Shown: positions 1 to 8,529 of the stretch, piece after piece | Numbering within the stretch: the first letter of the stretch is position 1 | Layout of the letters: the number at the start of each line of letters is the position of its first letter | Assembly (NCBI RefSeq): GCF_015667585.1 | Contig: NZ_JADPEG010000009.1 | Location: 62,001-126,000 of the forward strand | DNA: 64,000 nt | Source: Clostridium sp. D33t1_170424_F3 | GTDB lineage: Bacteria > Bacillota > Clostridia > Oscillospirales > Acutalibacteraceae | Reading direction: 5' to 3' | Notes under the pieces: model-generated | Told to the model about the DNA's origin: nothing | Databases searched by the model: none | What the model saw: the letters and a program-made list of their open reading frames with translations, nothing else | Program-made: the position numbers and the translations under genes

Positions 1-34
1 AAACGATTTTATGTGTCTTAGACAAAAATGAATG

Positions 35-75
35 GGCGCGCTGCAACGATTTTTTGGTTGCAGCGCGCCTTTTTG
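35..75 (+). terminator. Rho-independent terminator of an upstream gene
   Basis: A 13-bp perfect stem (GGCGCGCTGCAAC at 35-47 with GTTGCAGCGCGCC at 57-69) is followed by CTTTTTG. It ends transcription of a gene lying left of the window and insulates exoA. Confidence 0.9.
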
Positions 76-136
76 TGGTACAATAGCTTCGTAAAACAGT
101 GCAGAATTTAAATTATGAAGAGAGAGGTAATATACG

Positions 137-892
137 TTGAAACTGATTTCCTGGAATGTCAACGGGCTGCGAGCCTGCTTGAATAAAGGCTTTATGGATT
201 TTTTTAACCAGATTGACGCGGACGTCGTCTGCCTGCAGGAGACAAAGCTGCAGCCCGGGCAGGTGGAGCTTGATTTGCCGGAATACCGTCAATATTGGCA
301 TTCTGCCATTAAAAAGGGATATTCCGGTACCGCTGTTTTTTCCCGCATGGAGCCGCTGCAGGTCCAATATGGGATTGGCGTGGAGGAGCATGAGGGAGAA
401 GGCCGCGTGATCACGCTGGAGTTCCCGGACTGGTATCTGGTTACGGTCTATACCCCAAACGCGCAGCGGGAGCTGGCCCGAATCGACTACCGCATGAGCT
501 GGGAGGATGCGTTCCGCGCGTACCTGAAGAAGCTGGATGCGAAGAAGCCGGTGATTGTTTGTGGCGATATGAACGTCGCGCATCAGGAGATTGACTTGAA
601 AAATCCCAAGACCAACCGGGGAAACGCGGGTTTCTCTGACCAGGAGCGGGAAAAGATGACGGAGCTGCTGACAGGCGGCTTTACAGATACCTTCCGCTTC
701 CTGCATCCGGATGCGGTTGGGGCCTATACCTGGTGGAGCTATATGTTTCATGCACGAGAGAAAAACGCGGGTTGGCGCATCGATTATTTTCTGATTTCCG
801 ACCGTCTTCGGGACAAGCTGCAAGCCAGTGAAATTCATCCGGAGGTGATGGGAAGCGATCATTGTCCGGTGGAACTGCAAATCGAACTGTGA
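137..892 (+). CDS. exoA: Exodeoxyribonuclease III (AP endonuclease)
   Basis: This 251-residue protein has the exonuclease III/AP endonuclease fold of the endonuclease-exonuclease-phosphatase superfamily. It cuts DNA 5' of abasic sites and trims 3' ends in base excision repair. Visible motifs in order are WNVNGLRA near the N-terminus, QETKLQ with the metal-binding Glu, VYTPNAQ, CGDMNVAHQEIDLKNP with the catalytic Asp/Asn, and GSDHCPVEL with the catalytic Asp-His close to the C-terminus. Length is normal for the family. The start is TTG at 137, behind AGAGAGG at 121-127; no ATG gives the complete WNVNGL motif. It is a single-gene unit between two hairpins. The cytosolic repair role is firm from family knowledge. 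Confidence 0.96.
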   Translation: MKLISWNVNGLRACLNKGFMDFFNQIDADVVCLQETKLQPGQVELDLPEYRQYWHSAIKKGYSGTAVFSRMEPLQVQYGIGVEEHEGEGRVITLEFPDWYLVTVYTPNAQRELARIDYRMSWEDAFRAYLKKLDAKKPVIVCGDMNVAHQEIDLKNPKTNRGNAGFSDQEREKMTELLTGGFTDTFRFLHPDAVGAYTWWSYMFHAREKNAGWRIDYFLISDRLRDKLQASEIHPEVMGSDHCPVELQIEL

Positions 893-927
893 CTGGAAGA
901 TACAGCGAATCTTTTATAAACAAAAGA

Positions 928-958
928 GCGCCGGGATTGATACATACAATCCCGGCGC
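928..958 (-). terminator. Terminator between exoA and the DUF1836 gene
   Basis: A perfect 12-bp stem (GCGCCGGGATTG at 928-939, CAATCCCGGCGC at 947-958) has a 7-nt loop. On the minus strand it is followed by TCTTTTG, so it mainly serves the leftward AraC/DUF1836 unit. It may also stop exoA transcription, although the plus-strand T tract is poor. Confidence 0.75.
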
Positions 959-1099
959 AATACACAGTTGTCTTTCACTTTTTATTACATCGAAAAATCA
1001 TAGATTTTCCGCTTCCGCGTGCAACAATAAACCCTTTTCTACGAGTCAGTCAAAAGTATTTAAAAACCCTTCTCTGCCAGATTAACCAGAAAGACACAA

Positions 1100-1645
1100 C
1101 TATTTTTTATCATCCCTGCGGGCAGCCGACAATTCACTGAGAATTCGTTCGGAAGCGGTCCGGCGCGCATTTGCTTCGATGGACAGCTCGATTGCCAAAC
1201 GGGCAAGAGCGGATTCTCCCTCGGGGACGGCTTCATCCACCCGTTTACACACATTTTGCAGTGCGTCTGCCTGTGCGGAACAAAAACGGTCGTACATGTT
1301 TGCGTTGCTCTCTGTGGAAAGAAGATCCTTCATCAACATATCGATGTCCGGAATGGAAAGGACCTGTTTCAGCAGGCAGATGACCGTCAGCATGGCGAGG
1401 TGTTCCCTGGAATACTTCTTTTGCTCCGGGCGCGGCAAGACGCCGTCCTTAACGTAATTGTTGATCATGCTGGAGGTAATCAGACTGGAAGCGTCCGACC
1501 GCTCAAACGGCGCAAGCTGTTTGTTCATATAAGTCAGCACCTGATCCATATAGAGATAGATTTCCGGCAGGCGGTTCCATTCCACCGGCATGTATTGCTC
1601 CGTCTCCCTGGTCCATGCGCATATTTTATCAACTGCCTCGCTCAT
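1100..1645 (-). CDS. DUF1836 domain-containing protein
   Basis: This 181-residue protein matches my memory of the DUF1836 family, which is common in Clostridia. The central part (about residues 50-115) carries the helix-rich block with SSMINNYVKDGVLPRP, which resembles a MerR-like winged-helix DNA-binding segment, followed by YSREHLAMLTVICLLKQVL. The rest is predicted helical and charged, with no membrane segment. The ATG at 1645 has an AAGGAG site 5 nt upstream; an upstream TTG would add five residues and is not needed. It lies 27 bp behind the AraC regulator, probably in the same transcript. A regulatory role is an inference from the fold; no ligand or target is known to me. Confidence 0.8.
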   Translation of the reverse strand: MSEAVDKICAWTRETEQYMPVEWNRLPEIYLYMDQVLTYMNKQLAPFERSDASSLITSSMINNYVKDGVLPRPEQKKYSREHLAMLTVICLLKQVLSIPDIDMLMKDLLSTESNANMYDRFCSAQADALQNVCKRVDEAVPEGESALARLAIELSIEANARRTASERILSELSAARRDDKK

Positions 1646-1672
1646 AAAAGCTCCTTTCAATATAAAACGCGG

Positions 1673-2515
1673 TCAGAGACGCGCGTGATTTTTTTGATTA
1701 AGATAGCGGCTGGGCGGCACGCCCATATGCCGCTTAAAAACCCGCGAGAAGTACAGCTGGTCGGAAAAACCGGTGGAATACGCGACTTCTCCCACAGAAA
1801 GATTGCCCGCTTTGAGCAACGCCGCCGCCTTGTTCACACGGTAACGCATCAGGTATTCGTTTGGCGGCATGGAGAGATGCTGCATAAAAATGCGGTATAA
1901 ATGGCTGCGGCTGATGCCTGCGCTTGCCGCAACGTCCTCAATGTCAATGTCGCGGGAATAATTGTAATCAATGAATTTAATGGCTTTCTGCACATACTCA
2001 TAGCCGGTCGTATGCTGCGCGGAGATGCTTCCCAAACGGTCAATCAATTCTCCCAGAAAGTAGAACAGCCCGCCCAGCATGCGCGCTTCATTAGCTGGGG
2101 AGGAGCCGGAAACATTGCAGATATCGGTCAAGAGGCCTTCCAGCTTTCCGTCGTGTTCGCAATGGAATACAGGCGCGTCCTCACTCAACCCGGTCTGTTC
2201 AATCAGCCGCTTTGCATCGCTGCCGTTAAAGCCGACCCAGCAATATTCCCAGGGATCCTGCTCATCAGCGGAGTAGGAAGCGACGCAGGAGGGCAGGACC
2301 AGAAAGCCGTCCCCAACAGAAAGTTGGTGTACGTTTCCCTTTGAAGAAAAAACGCCCTTTCCGGAGACGATATAATGGATGAGGTAGTGGTCGCGAATGG
2401 CAGGTCCCCAACTGTGTCCGGCGGCGCACCGCTGCACGCCACAGCTGTAAACAGCAAGCCCCAGGTTATTATGGTAAGGGACTTTAAAGGAGCGCCGGAA
2501 CTCTTCATTCGTCAT
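1673..2515 (-). CDS. AraC-family transcriptional regulator
   Basis: A 280-residue two-domain regulator. Residues about 20-150 form the AraC-type cupin sensor domain (HYIVSGKGVF and the VGDGFLVLPS barrel strand). Residues about 175-275 hold the paired helix-turn-helix module, with IEDVAASAGISRSHLYRIF in the first HTH and GFSDQLYFSRVFKRHMGVPPSRYL as the family signature (given here as adjacent pieces of one motif). The ATG at 2515 has GGAGGAG 6 nt upstream. It is transcribed away from the oadG/oadB-like genes from its own promoter, so it may control that operon; the effector cannot be read from sequence. Sugar or organic acid sensing would be typical. Confidence 0.9.
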   Translation of the reverse strand: MTNEEFRRSFKVPYHNNLGLAVYSCGVQRCAAGHSWGPAIRDHYLIHYIVSGKGVFSSKGNVHQLSVGDGFLVLPSCVASYSADEQDPWEYCWVGFNGSDAKRLIEQTGLSEDAPVFHCEHDGKLEGLLTDICNVSGSSPANEARMLGGLFYFLGELIDRLGSISAQHTTGYEYVQKAIKFIDYNYSRDIDIEDVAASAGISRSHLYRIFMQHLSMPPNEYLMRYRVNKAAALLKAGNLSVGEVAYSTGFSDQLYFSRVFKRHMGVPPSRYLNQKNHARL

Positions 2516-2554
2516 ATTTAACTCCTCCCAAAAGTGCAGATACCAAGCAACTCT

Positions 2555-2583
2555 ATTATAATTCGTCCCAGCCGGTTATGCAA
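2555..2583 (-). promoter_or_regulatory. Sigma-A type promoter for the AraC gene
   Basis: On the minus strand, TTGCAT (2583-2578) and TATAAT (2560-2555) are separated by exactly 17 bp. It lies about 40 bp upstream of the AraC start and is divergent from the promoter at 2636-2664. Confidence 0.75.
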
Positions 2584-2635
2584 TTCCCCTGCGGTAATTA
2601 ATGAAAAAGAAAACGTATTTTATACGAAAAATTCA

Positions 2636-2664
2636 TTGAAATTGATCTTGTTATCGGTTATAAT
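2636..2664 (+). promoter_or_regulatory. Sigma-A type promoter for the oadG/oadB unit
   Basis: TTGAAA (2636-2641) and TATAAT (2659-2664) are separated by 17 bp. It lies 80 bp upstream of the oadG-like start. About 50 bp separate it from the divergent AraC promoter, which would suit shared regulation. Confidence 0.8.
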
Positions 2665-2746
2665 ATGAATTGTTGTTTATTTAACTACTTGGCAGGCCCA
2701 TAGATCGCAGCACTCTAGAATCTTTAGGAAGAATGGGGTATATCAA

Positions 2747-3121
2747 ATGGATCCACAAAACGAAGTTTTACTCTCGCTCACAGTTTTACTCACAGGTTTG
2801 GTCGTTGTCTTTGCAATGCTGGTTTTTCTGACGATCGTCATCAAGGTTTATGGCGGCGCAATTCACAGCATGATGAAGAAAAAGGCCAGTAACAAAACAC
2901 AGGCTGAAGAAAAACCGGCCCCTGTTGCGGCGCCCGCGCCAAAGCCGGCGATTGCAGTGGAGGAAGGTATTTCCGGCGAAGTGGTGGCAGCTATTGCCGC
3001 CGCCGTCTATATGACGTACGGTTCCGCCGCTCCGGCGATCCGTTCCGTCAAGCGTGCCGCCTCCAATCCGCGCTCCATCTGGGGAGAAGCTGGAAGGCTG
3101 GAAAATACACGCCCCTTCTAA
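2747..3121 (+). CDS. OadG-type small subunit of a sodium-pumping decarboxylase
   Basis: A 124-residue protein with one N-terminal membrane helix (about residues 8-33), a Lys/Ala/Pro-rich linker (about 45-70) and a short C-terminal domain ending in AGRLENTRPF, the typical OadG/gamma-delta subunit terminus. In known complexes this subunit anchors the carboxyltransferase alpha subunit and biotin carrier to the membrane beta subunit. The ATG at 2747 follows a weak AGGAAG site. It is followed 66 bp later by the beta subunit gene. The alpha subunit and biotin carrier are not in the window, so the substrate (oxaloacetate, methylmalonyl-CoA, glutaconyl-CoA or malonate) cannot be decided. Confidence 0.85.
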   Translation: MDPQNEVLLSLTVLLTGLVVVFAMLVFLTIVIKVYGGAIHSMMKKKASNKTQAEEKPAPVAAPAPKPAIAVEEGISGEVVAAIAAAVYMTYGSAAPAIRSVKRAASNPRSIWGEAGRLENTRPF

Positions 3122-3187
3122 ACCGGGAACCGATTATCCGCATATGCGCGACTCCGCTGTGGACAGGCTGTGCCTCTCCGCGGCAAT

Positions 3188-4384
3188 ATGAAAAAGAAAG
3201 GGCTGACATTTTCAGTGCAGATCATCAATGAGTTTTTGAGTTCCGTTGTAGACATTTTCCAGACCTCTGGATTTGCGAGCAATGACTGGCGCAATTACAT
3301 AATGATTGCGATTGCATGCGTACTGTTCTATCTGGCAATTAAAAAGGAGTTTGAACCGCTTCTTCTTTTGCCGATTGCGTTTGGTATGCTGATGGTAAAC
3401 CTTTATCCGGCGATCATGGCCGCGCCGACCGATACGGCAAACGGCGGTTTATTCTATTACTTATATCAGGGCGTTAAATTGGGTATTTATCCGCCGCTGA
3501 TCTTCCTTGGGATCGGCGCAATGACGGACTTTGGCCCGCTGATTGCAAACCCCAAAAGCTTCCTGCTTGGTGCTGCGGCTCAGGTTGGTATCTTTATTAC
3601 GTTTATTGGCGCTATTTTTATCGGAAACCTCAATATCCCCAACCTTGCCTTTACAGCGCAGCAGGCGGGTTCCATTGCCATCATCGGTGGTGCGGACGGC
3701 CCGACGGCAATTTATGTAACCTCCAAGCTGGCTCCGGAGTTGTTGGGACCAATTGCGGTCGCGGCGTATTCGTATATGGCGTTGGTTCCGATTATTCAGC
3801 CGCCGATTATGAAGGCGCTTACCACTAAGAAAGAGCGTATGATCGTGATGGAGCAGCTGCGCCCGGTTTCCAAACTGGAAAAGCTTCTGTTCCCGATCAT
3901 TGTTACGATTATTATTTCCCTTTTGCTGCCGGATGCGGCCCCGCTGGTTGGCATGCTGATGCTGGGCAATCTGATGCGTGAAAGCGGCGTAGTGGGACGT
4001 ATTGCCAATACGGCGCAGAACGAACTGATGAATATCATTACGATTTTCCTGGGCGTTACGGTCGGTGCAACCGCAACGGGAACCGTGTTCCTCAGCCCGC
4101 AGACGATCGGTATCATCATTCTTGGCTTGCTGGCGTTCTGCTTTGGCACTGCTGGCGGCGTCCTGTTTGGCAAGCTGATGTGTGTTATCACCCATGGCAA
4201 GGTCAACCCGTTGATTGGTTCCGCAGGCGTTTCCGCCGTACCGATGGCGGCGCGTGTCAGCCAGAAGGTCGGTCAGGAGGAAAACCCGAGCAACTTCCTG
4301 CTGATGCATGCAATGGGCCCGAATGTGGCGGGTGTGATCGGCTCCGCTGTTGCGGCCGGTGTTCTGATCAGTATTCTTGGATAA
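3188..4384 (+). CDS. Sodium-translocating decarboxylase beta subunit (OadB family)
   Basis: This hydrophobic protein of about 398 residues is the integral membrane subunit that decarboxylates the carboxybiotin intermediate and exports sodium. Family marks are FEPLLLLPIAFGMLMVNLYP near the N-terminus, GGADGPTAIYVTSKLAP in the middle (the conserved sodium/carboxyl Asp region), a region rich in TVGATATGTVFL, and the C-terminal NPLIGSAGVSAVPMAARVSQ segment. Ten or so membrane helices are visible. The start is uncertain: ATG at 3188 gives about 16 extra residues before the usual family start, and GTG at 3215 is an alternative behind AAAGGG. It is paired with the OadG-like gene and closed by a strong terminator. 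Confidence 0.93.
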   Translation: MKKKGLTFSVQIINEFLSSVVDIFQTSGFASNDWRNYIMIAIACVLFYLAIKKEFEPLLLLPIAFGMLMVNLYPAIMAAPTDTANGGLFYYLYQGVKLGIYPPLIFLGIGAMTDFGPLIANPKSFLLGAAAQVGIFITFIGAIFIGNLNIPNLAFTAQQAGSIAIIGGADGPTAIYVTSKLAPELLGPIAVAAYSYMALVPIIQPPIMKALTTKKERMIVMEQLRPVSKLEKLLFPIIVTIIISLLLPDAAPLVGMLMLGNLMRESGVVGRIANTAQNELMNIITIFLGVTVGATATGTVFLSPQTIGIIILGLLAFCFGTAGGVLFGKLMCVITHGKVNPLIGSAGVSAVPMAARVSQKVGQEENPSNFLLMHAMGPNVAGVIGSAVAAGVLISILG

Positions 4385-4424
4385 TACCGTCTTTTTGGTT
4401 GCAGCAACTGAATAGTAGAAGAGA

Positions 4425-4458
4425 AAATACCCGCACACTATCTAGCGTGCGGGTATTT
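4425..4458 (+). terminator. Terminator after oadB-like gene
   Basis: A 12-bp stem (AAATACCCGCAC at 4425-4436, GTGCGGGTATTT at 4447-4458) ends in TTTAATT. It separates the decarboxylase unit from the helicase gene. Confidence 0.85.
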
Positions 4459-4501
4459 AATTGATGGATTTGTTTTGACGATGTGGTGAGGAGCGAAAAC
4501 G

Positions 4502-6895
4502 ATGAATGAAATGAGAGCAAATGAGATCCTCAGACTGAGAAAAAAAGTAATGGAGAAAGAGTTTTCCCGTATGAACGACCGCCAAAAGGAGGCTGTGTTC
4601 CATACGGATGGCCCGTTGCTGATTCTGGCGGGCGCAGGAAGCGGAAAGACTACCGTGCTGGTCAACCGGATTGCGAATTTGATCCGCTGGGGCGGCGCGT
4701 ATCACAGCACAGCGGTGCCGGAGGATTTAACGGAGGAAGAATATGCCTTGCTGCAAACTTCCGCGGAATCGGACGCTTCCCTTTCCGGGGAAATACGCCG
4801 CAGGTTGGCTTCCTATCCCTGCCGCCCATGGCAGGTTTTGGCGATAACCTTTACGAATAAGGCGGCGGGGGAACTGAAAAATCGTCTGATTGCCATGCTG
4901 GGAGAGGATGGCGGCGATATCTGGGCATCCACATTCCATTCGACTTGCGCACGCATGCTGCGTAAGGATGGAGAGCGCATCGGGTACACCAGCCACTTTA
5001 CCATCTATGACACAGACGATTCGCGCCGGCTGATGAAGGAGTGTCAGAAGGCGCTGGGGATTGACGACAAGATTCTTTCTCATAAGACGATCCTGTCCTC
5101 TATCTCGCATGCAAAAGACAGCCTGATTTTACCGGAAGAGTACGCCAAACAGGCAGGGAACGATAATCGCCTGGCCATGATCGCGCAGGCGTACCAGCTT
5201 TATCAGAAACGCCTGAAAGAGGCCGACGCAATGGACTTTGACGACCTGATCTGCAACACGGTGCGCCTGTTCCAGGAATGTCCCGAGGTTTTGGAATATT
5301 ACCAGGAAAAGTTCCGCTATATCATGGTGGACGAGTACCAGGATACCAACCATGCGCAGTATGTTTTTGTCAAACTGCTGGCTGAAAAGCGGCAGAATAT
5401 TTGTGTAGTGGGCGACGACGATCAGAGTATTTATAAATTCCGCGGCGCAACCATTGAAAACATTATGAGCTTTGAGCAGACGTTCCCCCGCGCAAAGGTG
5501 ATCCGACTGGAACAAAACTATCGTTCCACACAGAACATCCTGAATGCGGCAAATGCGGTTATCGCCAACAACACGGAGCGAAAAGGGAAGACGCTGTGGA
5601 CCGACAATCCGGAGGGAAAGAAGATCGGCGTACACACGTCCTTCAGCGAGCAGGACGAGGCCGACTATATTGGAAAAAAGATTCTGGAGGGTGTTGCCGG
5701 CGGCCGCAAATACGCCGATTACGCAATTCTTTACCGCATGAACTCTCAGTCCAACATTTTGGAAAAGGTTTTTGTGAAGTCCGGCATTCCGTACCGGATC
5801 ATCGGCGGCCTGCGGTTCTATGAGCGCAAGGAAATCCGGGATATGATCGCGTATTTGAGCGTGATTAACAATCCGGCGGATGAAATTCGCCTGCGCCGGA
5901 TCATCAACCAGCCCAAGCGTTCTATTGGCGACAAGACAATCGCACAGGCGACGGAGATTGCCAACACAGTGGGGGAGGACCTGTTCAGTGTCATCTGCCG
6001 TGCGGACGAGTATGAGCCGCTCAAGCGGACATCTCCCAAGCTGCTGCAGTTTGCGGAGATCATGCAGTCCTTGATTGAGGCTGCGAACGATGAGACCGTG
6101 AGCCTGAATGAGCTGTATCATATGATCCTGACAAAGACAAATTACATTGAGGCGCTGCAGGCGGCGGAAAACGACGACGCGCAGGACCGCATTGACAATA
6201 TCAACGAATTGGCTTCCAACATCATCAAATATGCGGAGGACAACGGGGAGGAAGCGAGCCTTTCCGGCTTCCTGGAGGAAGTCGCGTTGATGACGGATAT
6301 TGACAACTTTGACGCGACAGCGGATTCCGTCGTTATGATGACCATGCATTCCGCAAAGGGACTGGAATTCCCGGTGGTTTTCCTGCCGGGCTTTGAAGAG
6401 GGCATATTCCCGGGATTGCAGGCCATTTACAACCCGAATGAGATTGAAGAGGAACGCCGCCTGGCGTATGTTGCAATTACCCGCGCACGGGAAGAGCTGA
6501 ACGTACTCAATGCGGAAAGCCGTATGATCTTCGGCAGCACATCCCGCAACAAGTCGTCCCGCTTTATAGAGGAAATCCCAGCCGAACTGATTGACTACAG
6601 CCGTTCCAGAGAGTGGAAGAAGCCGAAGCCCGGTGTTGTTCTGCCGACTTCCTCGTTTGAGGCTCGGACCATTTCCGCCAATGCGGCGCGACACTTTGGC
6701 CCGTCCAGCCTGGAGCAGGGCCATGCGCCCGCGGAGCCGCTCCGCGTAGGCGATCAGGTTTCCCACAAGACATTTGGGGAAGGTTCCATATTATCGGCGA
6801 CGCCGATGGGGAATGATACCCTGCTGGAAATAGCCTTTGACAAGGTAGGCACAAAGAAGTTAATGGCGAATTTTGCGAGATTGACACGACTTTAA
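4502..6895 (+). CDS. pcrA: ATP-dependent DNA helicase, PcrA/UvrD family
   Basis: This 797-residue SF1A helicase unwinds DNA 3' to 5' in repair and replication. Motifs in order: Q motif near residue 25 (MNDRQKEAV), Walker A AGAGSGKT at 43-50, LAITFTNKAAGELKNR (Ia), VDEYQDTN (II), GDDDQSIYKFRGA (III), LEQNYRST (IV), MTMHSAKGLEFPVVFLPGFE (V) and YVAITRAREEL (VI). The C-terminus carries the Tudor-like segment seen in PcrA (VGDQVSHKTFGEGSILSA). Compared with typical PcrA of about 740 residues there is an extra stretch of about 50 residues between motifs I and Ia (about 60-110). The ATG at 4502 follows GAGGAG. It lies 15 bp upstream of the MATE gene, with which it is probably co-transcribed. Confidence 0.95.
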   Translation: MNEMRANEILRLRKKVMEKEFSRMNDRQKEAVFHTDGPLLILAGAGSGKTTVLVNRIANLIRWGGAYHSTAVPEDLTEEEYALLQTSAESDASLSGEIRRRLASYPCRPWQVLAITFTNKAAGELKNRLIAMLGEDGGDIWASTFHSTCARMLRKDGERIGYTSHFTIYDTDDSRRLMKECQKALGIDDKILSHKTILSSISHAKDSLILPEEYAKQAGNDNRLAMIAQAYQLYQKRLKEADAMDFDDLICNTVRLFQECPEVLEYYQEKFRYIMVDEYQDTNHAQYVFVKLLAEKRQNICVVGDDDQSIYKFRGATIENIMSFEQTFPRAKVIRLEQNYRSTQNILNAANAVIANNTERKGKTLWTDNPEGKKIGVHTSFSEQDEADYIGKKILEGVAGGRKYADYAILYRMNSQSNILEKVFVKSGIPYRIIGGLRFYERKEIRDMIAYLSVINNPADEIRLRRIINQPKRSIGDKTIAQATEIANTVGEDLFSVICRADEYEPLKRTSPKLLQFAEIMQSLIEAANDETVSLNELYHMILTKTNYIEALQAAENDDAQDRIDNINELASNIIKYAEDNGEEASLSGFLEEVALMTDIDNFDATADSVVMMTMHSAKGLEFPVVFLPGFEEGIFPGLQAIYNPNEIEEERRLAYVAITRAREELNVLNAESRMIFGSTSRNKSSRFIEEIPAELIDYSRSREWKKPKPGVVLPTSSFEARTISANAARHFGPSSLEQGHAPAEPLRVGDQVSHKTFGEGSILSATPMGNDTLLEIAFDKVGTKKLMANFARLTRL

Positions 6896-6910
6896 GAGAA
6901 GAGGAGATCC

Positions 6911-8269
6911 ATGGAAGAGACAACAAAACTGCGGCAAAATAAAATGGGAACCGCACCGGTTTTCCCGTTAATCCTGTCCATGTCCCTGCCGGCGATGTTT
7001 TCCATGCTGGTGCAGGCCTTGTACAATGTAGTGGACAGCTATTTCGTCGCCAAAATCAGCGAAAACGCTTTGACGGCGGTTTCGCTTGCATTTCCCATCC
7101 AGAACCTGTTGATTGCGGTCGGCGTGGGTACGGCGGTGGGAATTAACTCCCTGATTTCACGGCGCCTGGGAGAAAACCGACGTGCGGACGCGGACAGCGC
7201 CGCCACGCACGGCATTGTGCTGGGGGTTTTCAACTGGGTTTTGTTTGCAATTTTTGGCCTGTTCTGCTCCCGTATGTTCTTTGCCGCGTTTACCGGTACG
7301 CAGGAAGTCATTGAGATGGGCCAACAGTACATGAGCATCGTCTGCATTTTTTCTTTCGGTATTTTTGTAGAGGTCAATATTGAGAAGACGCTGCAGGCGA
7401 CGGGCAATATGATTTGGCCGATGATTTTTCAGCTGATCGGCGCGGTAACCAATATCATTTTGGACCCGATTTTTATTTTTGGTATGTTCGGCATGCCGAA
7501 GATGGGCGTAGCAGGTGCGGCGATTGCGACGGTAGCCGGACAGATTCTGGCAATGATCGTTTCGATTGTGGTCATTTTTATTAAAGAGCATGAGGTAACG
7601 ATTCATTTCCGCGGGTTCCATATTGATTGGGGCACCATTAAAAATATTTATTCGGTTGGTTTCCCGGCCATCATCATGCAGTCGATCGGCTCTGTGATGG
7701 TTATGGGAATGAATGCGATCCTGATCGCTTTTACGGAGACGGCGGTTGCGTTCTTCGGCGTATATTTTAAACTGCAGTCTTTTGTATTTATGCCGGTGTT
7801 TGGCTTGACGCAGGGGATTATGCCGATTATCGGATTCAATTACGGCGCGCGCAAAAAAAGCCGCCTGATGTCCACGATACGGATCGGGTCTATTATTGCG
7901 CTGGTCATTATGGGATGCGGTATGCTGCTCTTCTGGGCAATTCCGGGACAGCTTCTGATGATCTTTAATGCGTCGCAGAACATGCTGGAGATCGGAGTAC
8001 CGGCGTTGCGGACGATCAGCCTGTGCTTTATGCCGGCGGCGATGGGTATCCTGTTCTCCACGGTCTTCCAGGCGGTGGGACGCGGCGTCAGCAGCCTGAT
8101 TATTTCAGTCCTGCGCCAACTGGTGGTATTGCTTCCGGCGGCGTTTCTGCTGTCTCAAATTGGATTGCGGCCCATCTGGTATGCGTTTCCAATTGCGGAG
8201 ATTGCCTCTTTGATTGCCAGTATCTTCCTGTTCGTAAGACTGTATCGGAATACGCTGAAAACCTTATAA
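6911..8269 (+). CDS. MATE family multidrug/organic cation efflux transporter
   Basis: A 452-residue inner-membrane protein with about 12 helices in two repeated halves. It has the MATE features FPLILSMSLPAMFSMLVQAL at the N-terminus, DSYFVAKISENALTAVSLAF, and GLTQGIMPIIGFNYGARKKS in the second half, the hallmark MATE motif of this bacterial subfamily (DinF/NorM-like). Such proteins export cationic compounds with sodium or proton exchange; the substrate here is unknown. The ATG at 6911 follows AGAGGAG. It sits 15 bp after pcrA, which is probably chance operon sharing, and ends before a strong terminator. Confidence 0.92.
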   Translation: MEETTKLRQNKMGTAPVFPLILSMSLPAMFSMLVQALYNVVDSYFVAKISENALTAVSLAFPIQNLLIAVGVGTAVGINSLISRRLGENRRADADSAATHGIVLGVFNWVLFAIFGLFCSRMFFAAFTGTQEVIEMGQQYMSIVCIFSFGIFVEVNIEKTLQATGNMIWPMIFQLIGAVTNIILDPIFIFGMFGMPKMGVAGAAIATVAGQILAMIVSIVVIFIKEHEVTIHFRGFHIDWGTIKNIYSVGFPAIIMQSIGSVMVMGMNAILIAFTETAVAFFGVYFKLQSFVFMPVFGLTQGIMPIIGFNYGARKKSRLMSTIRIGSIIALVIMGCGMLLFWAIPGQLLMIFNASQNMLEIGVPALRTISLCFMPAAMGILFSTVFQAVGRGVSSLIISVLRQLVVLLPAAFLLSQIGLRPIWYAFPIAEIASLIASIFLFVRLYRNTLKTL

Positions 8270-8283
8270 GACGATCAATCCCC

Positions 8284-8319
8284 CAACAGGCCTGTGGTAA
8301 TCCACAGGTCTGTTTTTTA
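8284..8319 (+). terminator. Terminator after the MATE gene
   Basis: A 12-bp stem (ACAGGCCTGTGG at 8286-8297, CCACAGGTCTGT at 8302-8313 with one G-T pair) has a TAAT loop and is followed by TTTTTAT. It closes the pcrA-MATE transcript. Confidence 0.9.
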
Positions 8320-8366
8320 TATGGATAACAACCGGAAAAATCAATATGAATCGCTATTTTTTGATA

Positions 8367-8395
8367 TTTACGCTCTAAAACTTAACGCTTATAAT
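8367..8395 (+). promoter_or_regulatory. Promoter of the secreted GH13 gene
   Basis: TTTACG (8367-8372) and TATAAT (8390-8395) are 17 bp apart. The leader to the ATG at 8530 is about 125 nt, and an AAGGAGGAG ribosome site lies at 8515-8523. Confidence 0.65.
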
Positions 8396-8529
8396 GAAAT
8401 TGTCAGATAGCAAAAGAAACACAGGTTCATTGAATGCTTCCTTTTGTTATCCAATTGAAACAAAAAAAGAAAGAGAGGTGAACCCATCGCACATTCGTAG
8501 AGTGTATCAAGAATAAGGAGGAGTTAAAA

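Noticed and set aside
5129-6766. A 545-codon open frame on the minus strand inside pcrA
   Set aside because: It is antisense to a gene with all helicase motifs, has no ribosome site or recognisable family, and its residues follow from the codon bias of pcrA. The same holds for long antisense frames at 8734-10335, 17545-18969 and 23014-24408.
8478-8516. A 12-codon GTG frame in the leader of the GH13 gene
   Set aside because: The purine-rich site touches the start codon, the peptide has no regulatory codon run, and nothing suggests attenuation.
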